Assembly (NCBI GenBank): GCA_025769875.1
Contig: JAGFNK010000243.1
Coordinates: 1 to 64,000 of the forward strand
DNA from: Russula earlei
Lineage: Eukaryota; Basidiomycota; Agaricomycetes; Russulales; Russulaceae
Reading direction: 5' to 3'
Length of the DNA stretch: 64,000 nucleotides
The notes under the pieces are model-generated. The model was not told where the DNA came from and did no database searches. It saw only the letters and a program-made list of their open reading frames with translations. Position 1 is the first letter of the stretch; each line of letters opens with the position of its first letter. The position numbers were made by a program, and so were the translations under genes. This document shows, piece by piece, positions 8,832-21,388 of this stretch.

Positions 8832-11330
8832 TCACAAAGCCACCGGAATGCGGGGGATCCATACTTCCAGTGAGCCAGGCCTGCATGTGAATGTTCCCCA
8901 TCCATCGGAATCAACTCTCACATGTTTATCGGGTTCAAACAACCCGACAAATTCCGTATTGGTCTGGCGCTCCTCATCATCAAAAAAAAAAGGTCGTCGT
9001 TGGACATCTGTCAAGAGCTTCTTACCTCCCCAACTCTCATCCGTATGGAACGCGGTGGTTCCGCAACGGCCCTGTAATAATGCGGGGCCGCCCTTAGCGA
9101 TCACGCGGCCGCGTGAGTATCGTCATTCGGACATACACGGACGGCTCGGACTTTTCATCGCGCTTCGAAACGAGGACGACGCAACCGTCGCGAGGACCGT
9201 CACCCGTCCGGACGAATCCGATACACGACGGGTGCTCGAAGTAATCCTGCGAGGGTCCATGGGCGAAGTCCTTTCGGGCACGAATAAGCAGTCGGAGCCC
9301 CTGGGCAGTAGACGCATGGTAGCATTCTTTATTCGGATACAGGTCGCCGTAAAAAACGCAGCTGTGGTGGCGCTCCGTCAGCAGGTCACATATACGTCCA
9401 GGACGGGCTGGGGTGACGGACGGGTGGCCGCCCGCCCGCAAGAGGATCAGGGCATAAGCTTGTAACTTGAAGGAAGGACCGACCTAGCCGTGCTCAAGTC
9501 AGTAGCATCTTTGGGGTGGGGCGATAGGATTACATGCCCAACTCTCCAGGGATTGACCGATTTGCTATTTGAAAATAAGATCAACCTGATCCCTCGATCA
9601 CTTTAAATGCAGCATACCGTGCTGGCCGGGTGAGTGGAAGGATTGTGAATGGGGATGTTGATCCACTTACTCATGGTTATCGACAAAGGTCACTGCGTCG
9701 GTGGGACGGGCTTTGAGCAGTGTGTTGTCCAGGATACGTCGCAGATCGAACCGTCTTCGGCTAGCATGGTAGAAGTTATCGTGAAGCGGAACATCGAAAA
9801 ACGCCGTCTAGAAATTGCTATGCGAGGCGGGGAATGGAGAGACTGAGCAAGGAATATATACCTGCCCTTGGAACGCATGGACCCAGGAGAGCACCCGTGG
9901 TAAACTGCGCACCGAAGGGTCAGTACATCCTCACGATCCAGGAACAGATTCACACGGACATTGGTGACCAGTACTCGGCCACCATGAACGCGCGAGACCT
10001 GCCGTCGCGCGTGCGGAGCTGCTTGATCTGCGCAGTAGATGGCCATGAACACGCCAGGAAGCGCAGCGGCTTTAGCACGCTCACCCATTGCAAAAGAAAC
10101 TTGCGGTCCATATGCTTGATGGCATCAAGGCGGAAGCCCGCCCCGCCTGTGGTCTACCCGGCTTTCCGTCAACGGATCAAGGACTTACGGGTTAGATGGA
10201 GACAGCATACCCGCAAGACCCAGTCTGACCAGTTGTACATATCTTTCTGGACGTCGGGATGCCGGAAGTCGACCTTCGACTCGTGTCAGCTGTGGGTCAA
10301 GGATATGATAAACTGTGAGCAGTAGTCTCACGTCTGCGCCGAGTAAGTAGTCATAATTTCCAAGCTCGTCGTCCACGTTGCGGGACCAGCCCTGGTGACC
10401 CTTCCCTACGATCTTGTACACTCCCCGCGTCCGCGTGCGATGATCCCAGTCGATACCTGCGAAGTGGCGATTTGCATTTCTTGTATTTGATGGGTGTACA
10501 TGAGTACGCACCTGTAAAGTGTTCTTGATTCCAACGGAGCTTGCTGTACTGCAAATATGTAAACCCAAAACGTTATGCGTTGTGATCGAAACCCGCTCAC
10601 CTTACCCCCTCGAGAGCTGAAGTCGAACGCAGTCCATCCCTGAGACGATACAGCCTTACTGAACCATCAGTACGGAATCAAATTTACCTCAATTTTCTTA
10701 GCAGGTCCGATTTCTCTCGTCCGGTTCGAGTTATCGACAGGGATAACGTCGAAAAATTCAGTTCTATCAGCGCCGACTTTATGCTTGAAGAGGTTGAGGA
10801 GCTGCACTTATCACGTTGCAGATAGACCTACGTTCATTACAGCATCAATCAAGACATCGATGCCATGTTGTTCTGCGACGGATATCGCACTGAGAAGCTC
10901 ATCCTTGGTACCCCAACGGGTACTGGTTGTTCCTTTCTGATGGAATTCGCCTAAATCCCACTGTGACAACTTCCGCTAAGAAAACCAGGCTCGGGTGAAG
11001 GCAGGCGAGATTTACTAAATCATACGCATCGTAACCCTGGGATTTCTGGTAAAATTTGAAGCTAGAGTTTGGACTAAGAAACATTTCAAAGGGCACACAC
11101 GTTACTGGTCCCTTTGTTGGGCGGGGGTAACCAAACCTGGGTAACACCGAGTCCTGCGAGCCGCGGAACCTCGCTTTCGAAATGTTTCCACCAGCTCATG
11201 TCGGGGTGGGCACTATCCCATGTAAAGAATTGGATCTTTGGATGTTGGGTGAGAGGGCCTGCGACGCTCCAAATCCAGACTGCATTACCATGAGTGCATT
11301 TTTTGAGTTTTCGTCAGGGCCCAGAGACAT
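8832..11330 (-). CDS. Alpha-amylase, glycoside hydrolase family 13 (intracellular type)
   Basis: Hydrolyses internal alpha-1,4 links of starch or glycogen. The start at 11330 gives MSLGPDENSKNALM, with no signal peptide. After an intron come IQFFTWDSAHPDMSWW and TQVWLPPPNKG, then GYDAYDL-WDLGEFHQKGT, DVLIDAVMNHK (region I), GWTAFDFSSRG, IDWDHRTR, ELGNYDYLLGAD, GFRLDAIKHMD (region II, nucleophile Asp), MVAEYW (region III, acid Glu), FVDNHDTQIGQSLES (region IV, NHD), CVFYGDLYPN and a C-terminal beta domain ending GTFTCRPGSLEVWIP. The series matches the GH13 subfamily of cytosolic, bacterial-like amylases found in fungi. At least ten introns split it, including a GC-AG intron after SLESW and a 4-base exon at 9618-9621. 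All catalytic residues are present. It converges tail to tail with the transporter 104 bases away. A link between sugar import and glucan breakdown is possible but only inferred. Confidence 0.88.
9618..9621 (-). other. Four-base microexon splitting the catalytic NHD motif of the amylase
   Basis: On the minus strand the exon ending FVDNH-GA is followed by gtaagt...gccag, then CACG, then gtatgc...aaatag, then CAAATCGGTC. Joined, GA+C ACG CAA reads Asp-Thr-Gln, restoring the NHDTQ signature of this amylase class. Leaving out the four bases breaks the frame. Both flanking introns have good borders and normal length. Confidence 0.75.
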
Positions 11331-12134
11331 CCACGTTAGGGCGCCAGGAATGTCTCGCCTCCTCACTTGGAACAACGCGGCGAGTTTTGAAAGCATTTGA
11401 TGGTGTCCGTAAGTCGGGGTTGGGGGACACCGGCAGTCGCCGTGTACCGACCGTATTTAACTGGGCGGTCTGACTTGTCTATTCCGTTATGTGCACTGCA
11501 TCATCGTTGAAGCTCCTTTGCTAGCGACTACAGCTAGATCAAAGGGGTGATGTCCTGGTTGGAAGTGCACAAGAGAAACCAGCCTCCTTAATCGCTCTAG
11601 TCACGCTAATCTACGTAGACGGGAGTTTCATGATGTGGCTACAGCCATGATACCTTTTTTTTGGTGACAGTGATGGCTGTGACTTGGACTCTTGCCTTAT
11701 TCCCTGAACAACTACTTTTGAAATAGGTGAGCCTTGAATCATGTTGTCACAGTATCATCACGGACGGGAAGTAGCGCTGCACGCGACCTCTACACCGAGT
11801 GTGTATGACTACCCAACCGGATTTTAGCCAGCAAGTCTTCTGTTGACATTCTCGAAGACTTTATATCATTCCTCGGAAGTTTTCTTGCCCTGGTTTGGCA
11901 CTTGGCTAGGAGGGGTTATTCAGGGATGCGCGGCCCCTGCAAAATAATAATCTTTGGCAGGGTCAGCGAGGCAGGTCTGTGGACTCCCAGACCTGAATAA
12001 TCACATGGGTGGACCGTAGACGGTGTTTTAACAACTGGTCTTTGTGACAGAGTGGACGTCTACGTAAATATGGTCAAACAAATGTCAGTCACGCATTGTG
12101 TGTAGTGTTCCTTCCTCCACCGTCTCCGCTCGTC
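11331..12134. other. Divergent intergenic region between amylase and SART1
   Basis: About 800 bases containing the promoters of two divergent genes. No domain, tRNA or repeat recognised. Confidence 0.6.
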
Positions 12135-15000
12135 ATGGAAGAAAGCATCAGTCTCGAGGAGACCAATAAGATTCGTATTTCGCTTGGCCTTAAACCCCTC
12201 ACCGATGATTCTGAGCCTACCGACGACAAGGAGAAGCAGGCTGAGACCAACTATGCAAAGCGGCGTGAGGCGGAGACGAAAGAGCGTGACGCGAGGTATG
12301 TCATTATCCTTTTGTAACTCATCGTTGAATTGATTTTACTCTGTCCTCAAGACAGATCCAGGATCGCATTGCCAAGTGAGTGTCATTTCTCTGAATTGCC
12401 CTATTGTCACTTCTACCATTTGGGCTTTCAGGGGGTCTGCTATTCGATGACAGGCTTGCTTATGCACTATTGGCAGGGTGAGAAACAAGAGAGACCTCAA
12501 TGCGTCTCTCAGAGGAGCTACATTGGGTGACCCCGATGCGGACACAGACGATACGCTTAAATGGATAAAGAGGAGCAAGAAGAAGGAGAAGGAACTTGCA
12601 AAGAAACGACAAGCTGAGCTCGAGGGGATGGATAAAGTCTTTCAGGAACAATACACCGAGAGTGAGTCCAGCAACATCTGATTTTCTCCTTGCCCTTAAC
12701 TTTGATCTCCCTCAGAGGACTTGGAGGGCTTGAAGGTCATCCATGACCTTAGTCAGCTAGAGGATGGTGAATCCCGTATACTCACCTTGAAAGACAGCCG
12801 GATTCTTGACAATGAAGGTAATTCTTGTCGTCACTTCTACCCTGCTTTCCCCGCTTATTATTTGCGTATCAGATGACGAACTTCAGAATGTCGAGATGGC
12901 TGAGGTTGAGAGAACGAAACAACGGAACGAACTAAAGATTAAGAAACCAGACTACTCCGGTTATGACGACGAGGAATTCGTTGAGGGTCGAGAGGGCGTG
13001 AAGAAGCGTGTTTTATCAAAGTATGATGAATTTTTAGAAGGACCCAAGGAAACAGTGAGTGACAAGGGGGTTGAATTTTCTCGTTTCATTTACTTGGAGT
13101 TTTAGGGCTTTCGACTTGGTAGCTCACTTCCTTCGAGTGTCCCCGATTCACGAATAGAGGAGCAAGCGGCTGCGCCTGTTAATAAGGCGTTACTCTCTAT
13201 AGACTATGCTAGTATGTTACCTCCGTGTCCGCCTGCACCGCCACTTACTTGCTTTCTAGAAAACATCGAGTCCTCTGACTATCTCCAAAAGGGCGATGCT
13301 GGCTTTAAAAAGCCGAAGGTATGATCTCCTTTATCGTCGCTTTCGAGCGTCTGACCAGCTCCGTTAGAACAAGAAAAAGCGCCAGACACGGAGGGTCACC
13401 GAAGATTTCGACACCACCCCCGTTAGTGATCAAATGGAGATAGACGTGAAGCCCATTGTTCCTCGTGTTCGTGATCTCGACGTGAATTTTGTCGATGACG
13501 ATGAACTGCAAGCTGCGCTTGCTAGCTCTCGCCGGGCCAAGGTCAAGTCAAAAAAACTATCCCCAGAGGAGATAGCCAAACGAAGTCAGTCCAATTTATG
13601 TGTCACTTCTATTACTGATGACTCACTTGATCAGTCGCCGAGGAACGTGCACGCCCAGAGGAGCCTTCTGCTGTCGACATTGGTAAAATAGAAGATGGTG
13701 GAGCAGAAGGTGGAGATTCCGGGGGGCTGGTGTTCGATGACACTTCCGAATTCGTGCGAGGAATCACATACGATCCCATCACGGTCAAGAAAGAGGTCCC
13801 TGAAACTAACGGCCCTCCAACGTTGACAACGATAAAACAGGCGTCGCCCGATGAAGACATCCCGATGGAGGAAGCTGAAGAACTCGAAGCTGGTGAGGTG
13901 GTGGTGAAAGAAGAAGGTGAAGAAGATGCAATGTTGAACGCCATCGAGAACGCCATCAGAGTGACCGAGGCGGAGGAGAAAGCCGCCGCGGAGGATGGGA
14001 ATATCGGCGTTGGCACGTCTTCAGAGCAAACCTTCAATAGTGGAATGGCATCGACACTCAATATCCTCCGACAGCAAGGCCTCCTTGCAACGCCTACCGC
14101 CGACCAGGTTGAGCGCGAGGGCGTTCAATTGCAGCGCGACTTGTGGCTTGCCGATCAACGCAGACGTGTGGCACAGCGAGAAATGGAGCGTCTCATGTCG
14201 CGCGGTTCAAGTAAGGATCAGGCGCAGCGTGAATACGAGAACCGCCTACGAGATCAACAGGAGGCACGGGCCAATCTTGAAGCCTTCAAAAACTACAAGC
14301 CAGACGTCAATATCATGTACCACGATGAATTTGGCCGGGCACTTGATTGGAAGGAGGCTTGGAAAGCATTGTCGCACAAATTTCACGGCAAAGGCTCGGG
14401 TAAAATGAAGACTGAGAAACGTCTGAAGAAAATCGCAGAAGAGAGAAAGAAGGAAGCGATGGCAAGTGGTGACACCCCCTTGAGCATGAATAAAGCGTTC
14501 CAGATTCGCCAGGAAAAGACTGGCCAGGCGCACTTTGTTCTTTCAGTGGGAAACAGAGGGTAACTTGATCCATCCTCCTTCATCCCGCCACAATTCTGAC
14601 CTATGTTCCTAGTGCTGTCCCGCAAGCTGCAGAGTTCCTCGATGCACAACCTCTTTCCAAAGGAAAGACGGAAAAAACAAAGAGCAAGAAGAAGGACGCA
14701 GGCAAACCTGCAAGCAAGTCCATTGATAACGGCTTCATGACCGTTCCTGCCCCTCAGGCCTTGTACAATGACAGTGCCAGCGCTAGTCCTGCTCCGTCCC
14801 GGGAAGGGACGGAAACCGGCTCCCCTGCCCCACGACCTGGCTTCTCCCGAATTATATCTACGGTGGTGTCAGACCCAGCGTCGGGCAGTGGGACTCCCGT
14901 CGCCGTAGAGCGTTCAAAGGTAGCGTTTGGATTCTCCTCAAAGAGAAAGGCCGCGGATGAGGCCAGCGGGACCCCGCCACCAAAAATTGCCAGGCACTAG
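12135..15000 (+). CDS. SART1/Snu66 homologue, U4/U6.U5 tri-snRNP component
   Basis: SART1 (yeast Snu66) is a nuclear scaffold of the U4/U6.U5 tri-snRNP needed for pre-mRNA splicing. The ATG at 12135 starts MEESISLEETNKIRISLGLK, the conserved N-terminal SART1 motif. Further family blocks follow: DTLKWIKRSKKKEKE, KVIHDLSQLEDGESRILTLK, KIKKPDYSGYDDEE, VLSKYDEF, FRLGSS, DYLQKGDAGFKKPK (basic block) and, near the C-terminus, KDQAQREYENRLRDQQ, NIMYHDEFGRALDWKEAWK LSHKFHGKGSGK and LSMNKAFQIRQEKTGQAHFVLSVG. The HDEFGR and LSHKFHGKGSGK blocks are the most diagnostic. A low-complexity Ser/Pro/Thr tail ends at the TAG at 14998. Roughly seven short introns lie mainly in the 5' half; the large exon 13636-14563 has none. 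The middle is very acidic and probably disordered. It looks complete. Confidence 0.92.
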
Positions 15001-15382
15001 CGGCATTTCGTTCGAAGGGGGGGTTTCGGACATGAACTGTAGTTTAAATCATATCCATAATATCACTGTAGTGTGAAAGCATCAGTTTACTTTGAGCTGT
15101 GTCGTTGACCGAAAGCCCCGAGCTTGGATCTCGCTATTATTGCCTATATCGGAAAAACGAGATGACATGAAATGTAGGAGTCTAAAGGAAAGAACGAGCT
15201 CGAAGAGCGCATGATGAGATAACAAGCAATACAGTAATTACCACTATTCGACGGGTCGGAGAGAACATATAACATACATACAAGGCAAGGCGATCATGAG
15301 CTCACGAGCAATGCCTAGGAAATGAAGGGTAGTACTTTCAACGGCGCCCGCCAACTACAGATAATACCAGTAATCGGGGGGG
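15001..15382. other. Convergent 3' region
   Basis: Shared 3' flanks of SART1 and OMA1; no further feature seen. Confidence 0.6.
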
Positions 15383-17428
15383 CTATGATGGTGCCGGATC
15401 GGCCTTGGCGCTCCTTCGCTTGAGCCGCAGCTCGGCAAGCGCACGCTCACGCTCGGTGCGCCAACGGTCGAGTTCCTCGCGTAGTTTTTCGACACGCACT
15501 TCGTTCATCGGGTGGGCCGAGCCCACGATCCTCAACGTGAACGCGCTCTGCTGGGGTTGGTCCTCCCGGTGCTGCTCGCGGTCAGAGCCCGCCGACGCGA
15601 CGCACTCTGACACTTGGGAGACCTCGGCGCGACCCTCCCAGAACTGCACGGCCCTGCGCGGGTCGAAACCGGCGTGCGCGAGCAACCTAGTTAAGAAAAG
15701 AAAGAAAAAAATAAATTTTTGGGTTGAAGGATCATCAGAGTCGGTCCGGGGGGGGAAGGGCGGGGGGGAAGGGGGGATCTCTCTACCTTGCAGAAACGAC
15801 GTCTGCCTCTACCTCCTGTTTCATGCTCGTGCAGTACTCGCCGAGCTTCGAGAGCTCTCCCGATCCGGCCTTGCCCAAGTCCGCCACCGCGTCGTTGACG
15901 AAGGGCCCGAGGAGCATCGTGACCGGAAAGACGAGCGTGCGGATGATGTCGGAGAGCAGGGAGAGCACGCCGGGCACGAAGATCGTCATCGAGGAGAGCG
16001 TCTCGAGGTGGTGCGAGAGCACGAGATGCGACAGCTCGTGCGCGAGCAGTATCGCCAGATCGGCCGTCTGCTCCGCCGTGGGTTGGTACTGCGCCGGCAG
16101 GGGCTGCGCGGAGAAAGAGAGCAGGCCGCCGAAGAGCCTCGACCAGACTGACGGGGCGTCTGGGGGCTGCAACGCGCCCCCGCCCCGGTCAGACGCCGCA
16201 CTGCCAGTGGCAGGAGCGGGAGCGGGAGCACCGGCGGGCGCGGCGTTCCTCGAGAGAATGTCGTCGAGAAAGCCCGAGAAGACGACGATGCCACCGGCGC
16301 CGTCTGGCCCGAACCCGTAAGAGAACGCGTTGCAGGCTGCCGGGTCATCGACGATGATGAGAGAATACGGCGGGCCGGCGATGACGTGAGATGGGGCGGA
16401 CCAGCTGCTGTGCATCAGCTGGCGCACGTATTCGGCCGCGCGGGGTCGCGGCCGTAGGGGGTACTCCGCGGGAGGTGGGAGTGGGATGTCGCCGTCGCCC
16501 CGTTCGAGCCAGACGGGCGCTAGTGACTTCTCGTCACCTAGCTTAGGTATCACGGCCTCGAGGGTGCGGAGCGTGTCCCTTACCCACGCGTAGCGCCAGT
16601 CGGAGGGTGGTACGATTTTCGGTGGGCCGTGCTTGGAAATGATCTCCCCGACGGCTCGATACCAGCCTGAACCGGCCAACTGGGTCGCGATGTCGTCCTC
16701 TTCCTCAGGGGAGAGCAAAATCAATCGCCATCTGCGGGACGTTCTCAGCCGTGAGCGGCTGTCATTCGACCGAAAAATTACCTTCCGGTCAACGGTGTCC
16801 TTTCTAAGCTCGCGATGACCGCCGCCCAGAACAGGATGCATGGTATAAAGATGAGAGCATGGAAAAGGATGGTGCGTCTGCGTATGCTCTGCAGGAGGTT
16901 CCCTTGCCTCGCGACGAACTCCATCACGGAGCGTGGGAGGGTACTATCCCCCGACTCTTGCTTAACGATTTCGATCCTCTTGAGGAGCCTACGTGACGTG
17001 TGATTTCTTACCAGGAGAACAGGAATGAATGTAAGCGCAACACGACCAGCTGTGCGGATGACCTCAAGTACTGTAGACGACTGCAAGACGGTGAGTGACG
17101 CCGTCGCAAGCCCAAGCCGCGGGGACGCACCTTGAAGGTAGCTAAAAGACCAGTAAAGATAATGGAGGGTCCATGCACTCTTCGAGTGGAGTGAAAGGAC
17201 TGAGAGGAGACGTAGCAGGAATTGCAACTTGGTTGACAGGACTGGCCTAGTTGGAGGAAAGCCGTACTTGTCTGGATGGGAACGTGAAGGCTGGTCCTAC
17301 AAGGAGGATGACGCGGAATCCGTTTGAACTTGAAGTGCGTGTGGTACCCGCGCGCGGGGTATTGTGGCGTAGAGGGGGCGCGCACGCGACACGGGGCGAG
17401 GAGAATGGCGGAGGAATAGACGAAACAT
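15383..17428 (-). CDS. OMA1-type mitochondrial inner-membrane metalloprotease (peptidase M48)
   Basis: OMA1 is a stress-activated zinc protease of the mitochondrial inner membrane that degrades or processes membrane proteins. The start at 17428 gives an Arg-rich, acid-free presequence (MFRLFLRHSPRPVSRARPLY). A hydrophobic segment near 16840 (LFHALIFIPCILFWAAVIA) is a likely membrane anchor. The M48 domain includes the OMA1-type SLIIVDDPAACNAFSYGFG and GGIVVFSGFLDDIL, then the zinc site LAHELSHLVLSHHLE (HExxH) near 16030 and the third-ligand helix EVEADVVSA near 15790. The C-terminal exon after the intron at 15686-15785 carries AHAGFDPRRAVQFWE and SAHPMNEVRVEKLREEL, the usual M48 substrate-binding tail. 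An Ala/Pro/Gly-rich insert (about 16150-16260) interrupts the catalytic domain. The zinc ligands are intact. The joins of the first two exons are inferred. Confidence 0.9.
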
Positions 17429-17729
17429 AGCGCATGGCTTGTGAGGGACAAACGCGAGGAACGACACGTCGTTTTGTGGGTGGGTAGGATGATGGAACGA
17501 GCACGGGATCTTATCAGATAACCCGCTTCCGCCCTTGACTCGATTGATTGATAATAAAGTTTTGCTGCGCTAATTTCGTTTGATGATTGCCACGCGCTTT
17601 CCTCCCAGCTTGGCCCGATTGGTAAAGTCCGCGACACAGCTCCGTTCGGCAATAAGGATGATCATCCCACCTGAGTCACAACTCACTTCCGACATTTACA
17701 CAATAAAACATCCCTGTCATTGTCACCCC

Positions 17730-19159
17730 TTACTCTGAAATGAAAGTCGCCTCATTGTAAGAAAATCCGTCCACCTCCAGCCCACCTGCGAGCCCGGGCA
17801 AGATCGAATCTGGACCCGTGAGCACAAGTTTCGCAGGATTGATCCACTGTAGCGCTGGTTCAGAACAACAAATGATGGAATACTGCGCCGCCACGTTACC
17901 TGGTATATGTATGGCTTTGTGCCTGCAACGTAACTCACCACCGCCTTCACCACCGCCGGAATTTCCGCAAGAACATCCACCTTTTCAATCAAGCCTTTAG
18001 GTTCACCGGGTCCGCCTACGTCCACAGAAAGCGTGCCTTCGACTGCGCCAGGCGCGTCAGGAACGACCGAAGGCGCTGCCCAACGGAACACCAGCCCACT
18101 AGGCTGCGCATAGCCAGTGTCCGGGTCGTGTACTCTACTGACGTGTTGCGCTCGCGAGACCACGTCCGCCTTTTCCGGCTGAGCCTCATCAGGCCACTTT
18201 GTTTCCGCAGTCACCGTGGCGAGCCTCCCCCCAATGACGAGCCCGCCGACATTGACGCTGACATAGCCTGAACCTGCGCCCTTGCGCCCGTACGCGTTGG
18301 TCGTCGTGAACTCCATCTGGACCGCAGAGACGCCACCGTGCGCGGGGCTTTGGAAGTGGGCGAAATTCCAGCGCGACGCCACGAGATTCGGCCGCATACC
18401 CTGGATCGCGTGCACGAACATTCCGGGACCCTCGACGGCGAGCGGCTTGCCGTTCAACGTTATCTTCCCGGACGTTCGCGTGAGGGGCCAGAAGTGATGC
18501 ACGACGTAGCCATCCGGCTTCGCAGCGTCGGGCCCAAAGTACGAGTAACCACCGTCGGGGCCCTGGCCGATCTTGAAGCCGGGGGCGCTGACGGGTCGCC
18601 TGACTTCGAGAGAGATCTGCAAGTCCTCCGCGAGGTTGACAGAGATGGCGTATGATTCAGGATTGTCTGTACCAGGAGCATCCGCGTGGATGATCGTGAA
18701 TTCGTCCGCTTGGCTCGAACGTTTGTCCAAGTTGGGAGGAGGCGTCACGAAATTGGATACATTGACCGACCGCCACGCCTTCTCTCCTGTGTGAGGGTTG
18801 AACAGCTTGAACGTGAACTGGATCGTAGGATACCACACCCTTGACCGACGTGAGCCTCTTTGTACTACCAAGCTAGGGACAAGCGTACCCGATGGATGAA
18901 TGAATGACTTGGCACATCACCGACGATCCATCTTCGAGGATCGTATACCAGATCTGCGACTCCGTCACAAAGCCGCTTTCGCACTTCCATTCGATGTCCG
19001 TCGGTTCCAATTCGCCGTACAACTCATCGGGTGAGAAGAGAGAGGAGACCGGTAGGAAATTAGGTGCTTGTGGATCGATAGCGGGTGCTGACCTGAGCAA
19101 TCGTCACGTATAGCAGGCTCGGGTGTACCAAGGACTTACGAGAAAAACGACGAAAACAT
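17730..19159 (-). CDS. Svf1-like survival factor (lipocalin-fold sphingolipid-related protein)
   Basis: Svf1 in yeast is a double-lipocalin protein needed for oxidative and cold stress survival, with a role in ceramide/sphingolipid handling. Exon 1 is tiny (MFSSFFS, from 19159), followed by PAIDPQAPNFLPVSS, ELYGELEPTDIEWKCESGF, TESQIWYTILEDG, CQVIHSS, VWYPTIQFTFKLFNPHTG, SVNVSNFVTPPPNLDKRSS, ADEFTI, GGYSYFG, HHFWPL, GMFVHAIQGMRPNLVASRW, then the C-terminal AGTKPYIYQ. The last intron is best placed so that PYIYQ joins WINPAKLVLTGPD, ending EATFISE before the TAA at 17730-17732. These are the characteristic blocks of the family and the protein appears full length. Svf1 was placed by conserved motifs, not by search. 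Confidence 0.92.
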
Positions 19160-20080
19160 GGTGTATCCAAAAAAAAAAAAAAAAACAAAGAAGAGATGAG
19201 GAGATCGAGATTGGGTGAATGGTGGTGAACCACAATCGGCCCGGATAATCCCGGGCAATCCATTGGCAAAGAGTAGTTGGGTCTCATTTTGCCACTACCA
19301 CCAGGGCAAAGCTGGGGCAAGGATAGGCGATGAAGTCGACAGTGACCCCTGAAAAGTCAAGGCCACCCATCCTAGCTGTTGTACACACAACATTATCTAG
19401 AGCCTACCCTCACCAGGCGAAAAATGCGAGACCCCCATGTACAGTAGTCCCCTACCGAGTAATAAAATCCCTATTCCAGAAGCCCTCATCAACTGAACAC
19501 GCCCTACACTAAGAGCCTCAGTGTTGTAGCACGAACGTCCCCTTTTGCCACCCAACGGCCCCAACCTTTGAGCCTGCAGAGACCAATCGACCCGAAAGTC
19601 CACATGCCACTCTCGCCACACCTACGCACGTGCAAGCTCACAAAGGCCCCTGACTGCCTTCCATCCCCCTCACCTTATACAGTTGTTCACCTGTCATAAG
19701 GTGGCACCGTGTCATCAAGACGAGACTCACCAACGACAAAATAACCGTGACCTGGATCAGACGAAACAAGAAGACCTACGAAGCGCCTGGGAATCTGTCC
19801 TTCGAAATATTCCATCTTGCCTAACAACTGGATGTCCAATCGTGAGGTTTTAGTGGGTACATAAATGTAAGTCTATGTTTCCCTCCATGTACTATGAGTC
19901 CCACAACCAGGGGCATGCTTAAGATGCACATGTCTGGTCCTCACACCAACTACAGCATATTAGATCGGGCTGATTTGTTTTCTCCTTCTATCAAATGTTT
20001 ATTCCTCGTATTCTAAGTACATAAATGACTCTGAATAAAGCGGTTTCCAAACAAAACCAAAACCAAAAATCTGGGTGCAT
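19160..20080. other. Intergenic region upstream of the Svf1 gene
   Basis: Contains an A-tract (about 19170-19184) and otherwise unremarkable sequence. Short plus-strand frames at 19330-19512 and 20025-20258 have no support. Confidence 0.55.
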
Positions 20081-21388
20081 TCAACCACCATCTAGCTTCT
20101 GTCGTTTGCTACGTGACTGCACTACATCCAACCGTGCCATGTTAGTCTCTCCTCTCAATGCTGGCTCATTCTGTCCTATGCTAGAAACTGGGTTCACCCG
20201 TTCTTGCACTCTGAGGATCGCTTCTGAGGGGTTTGCGCCCATAAAACCAGGGAAATAGTCCGTTGGCTCCTCGTGATAAGTGACTCTATCTGTATCGGCA
20301 TCGGGTGATACCTGGGATTCAATATCCACAACTGTATTAGAGACCAAGATTCGACCCACGCAAAAAAGAAAGCTACCGACCAGGGTGTCAAATTCTTCCA
20401 AGATCGCCCATGATAAGTCCCCCGAATTTCCGGCTGACCCAAGAGTATCCACAGCGTCGGATGGGGTTGATGCCTCGGCATTGATGCGACAGAATCTTAA
20501 AGCCCCACTCGCCAGGGCGTCTCTCAGTTCTCTATTTTGGCTTATAGAAAGCGTGGAGGGGTTCTGCATGGGAATGCCAGTGGGCCAACCTTCGAGGCGG
20601 ACACCGTAAACACTAAGGTTGCCGTGATTCGTCCATTTCATCTCAGCGTTGCGAATGCCAGACGTCGATCTGCGGTGACGATGTGTCGTTAGCCGCGTGA
20701 AATGACAAGGTGTCGAGGACATGCCTCAGCAAAGTGCGCGCCCTCGCATACACGTCAGACTTGAGAGAGTGAGCGGTTTCCCTCTGCCGAAAGGGAATTC
20801 CAGTCCCATGTAGAGCGATATGAGACGAAGGAGAAGAGTCCTGGAATGTGGAAATGGCGAGGGATTTCAACGCTTTTACCCCTGCCATGCCACCACCCCG
20901 TAGACTCCTCCAAAACTCTCTGCCAAGTGGGCTTCCCCCGAGAAAGCCCTCGTCCTCGGTGTCGTTGGGGTTGACCGCGAGGACGAACGATTGCACACCG
21001 GCCGTAGCATGCAGGGACTCTAGGGCCCGAGAAGTTGACAGAAGAATGTTACGAACTACGATGGGCGCAAAAGATGTGGGGGTGAAAAGAAGACGACATA
21101 GCCAGAGCTCCAGGACGTACTATTGTTATGGCGGGTGGTAGTGGGAGTTGAGTCACTGAAGAGGTACTGGGAGTGTTTCTCTGCGACGTGACGCCGAACC
21201 TGAGATGCAAGAGCTTAGGCTTTGTTCTATGCGGGGGATAGTGGCGTATAGCCCACTTGATCGTATGGTATATTTTCCCGCGCAGAGAACGCCTTGATGT
21301 CTGCTAGTGTTTTCGTGGTGAACGCATCCAGTCTCTCCAGGAACAACTCGTTAGACGTTGCAGCTTCATTGACTCCAAAGCTATCCAT
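20081..21388 (-). CDS. Uncharacterised basidiomycete protein, frame break near 21060
   Basis: I do not know a function. The start at 21388 gives MDSFGVNEAATSNELFLERL with a helical segment (FTTKTLADIKAFSA). After an intron comes VRRHVAEKHSQYLFSDS, then GYVVFFSPPHLLRPS. Here the frame breaks by one base around 21051-21066, resuming as VVRNILLSTSRALESLHA, FVLAVNPND, GFLGGSPLGREFWRSLRGGGMAG. After another intron (GTCATT...GCAG) comes a second block, AEMKWTNHGNLSVYGVRLEGWP and IPMQNPSTLS, ending in a charged tail (SRSKRQKLDGG). The blocks read as a conserved fungal-specific protein. No membrane segment, signal peptide or catalytic motif is visible. The frame break could be a sequence error or early decay. 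It is divergent from the Acl4 gene, 189 bases away. Confidence 0.6.

Noticed and set aside
8812..9465. 217-codon plus-strand frame
   Set aside because: It is antisense to the alpha-amylase exons, whose conserved motifs explain the region.
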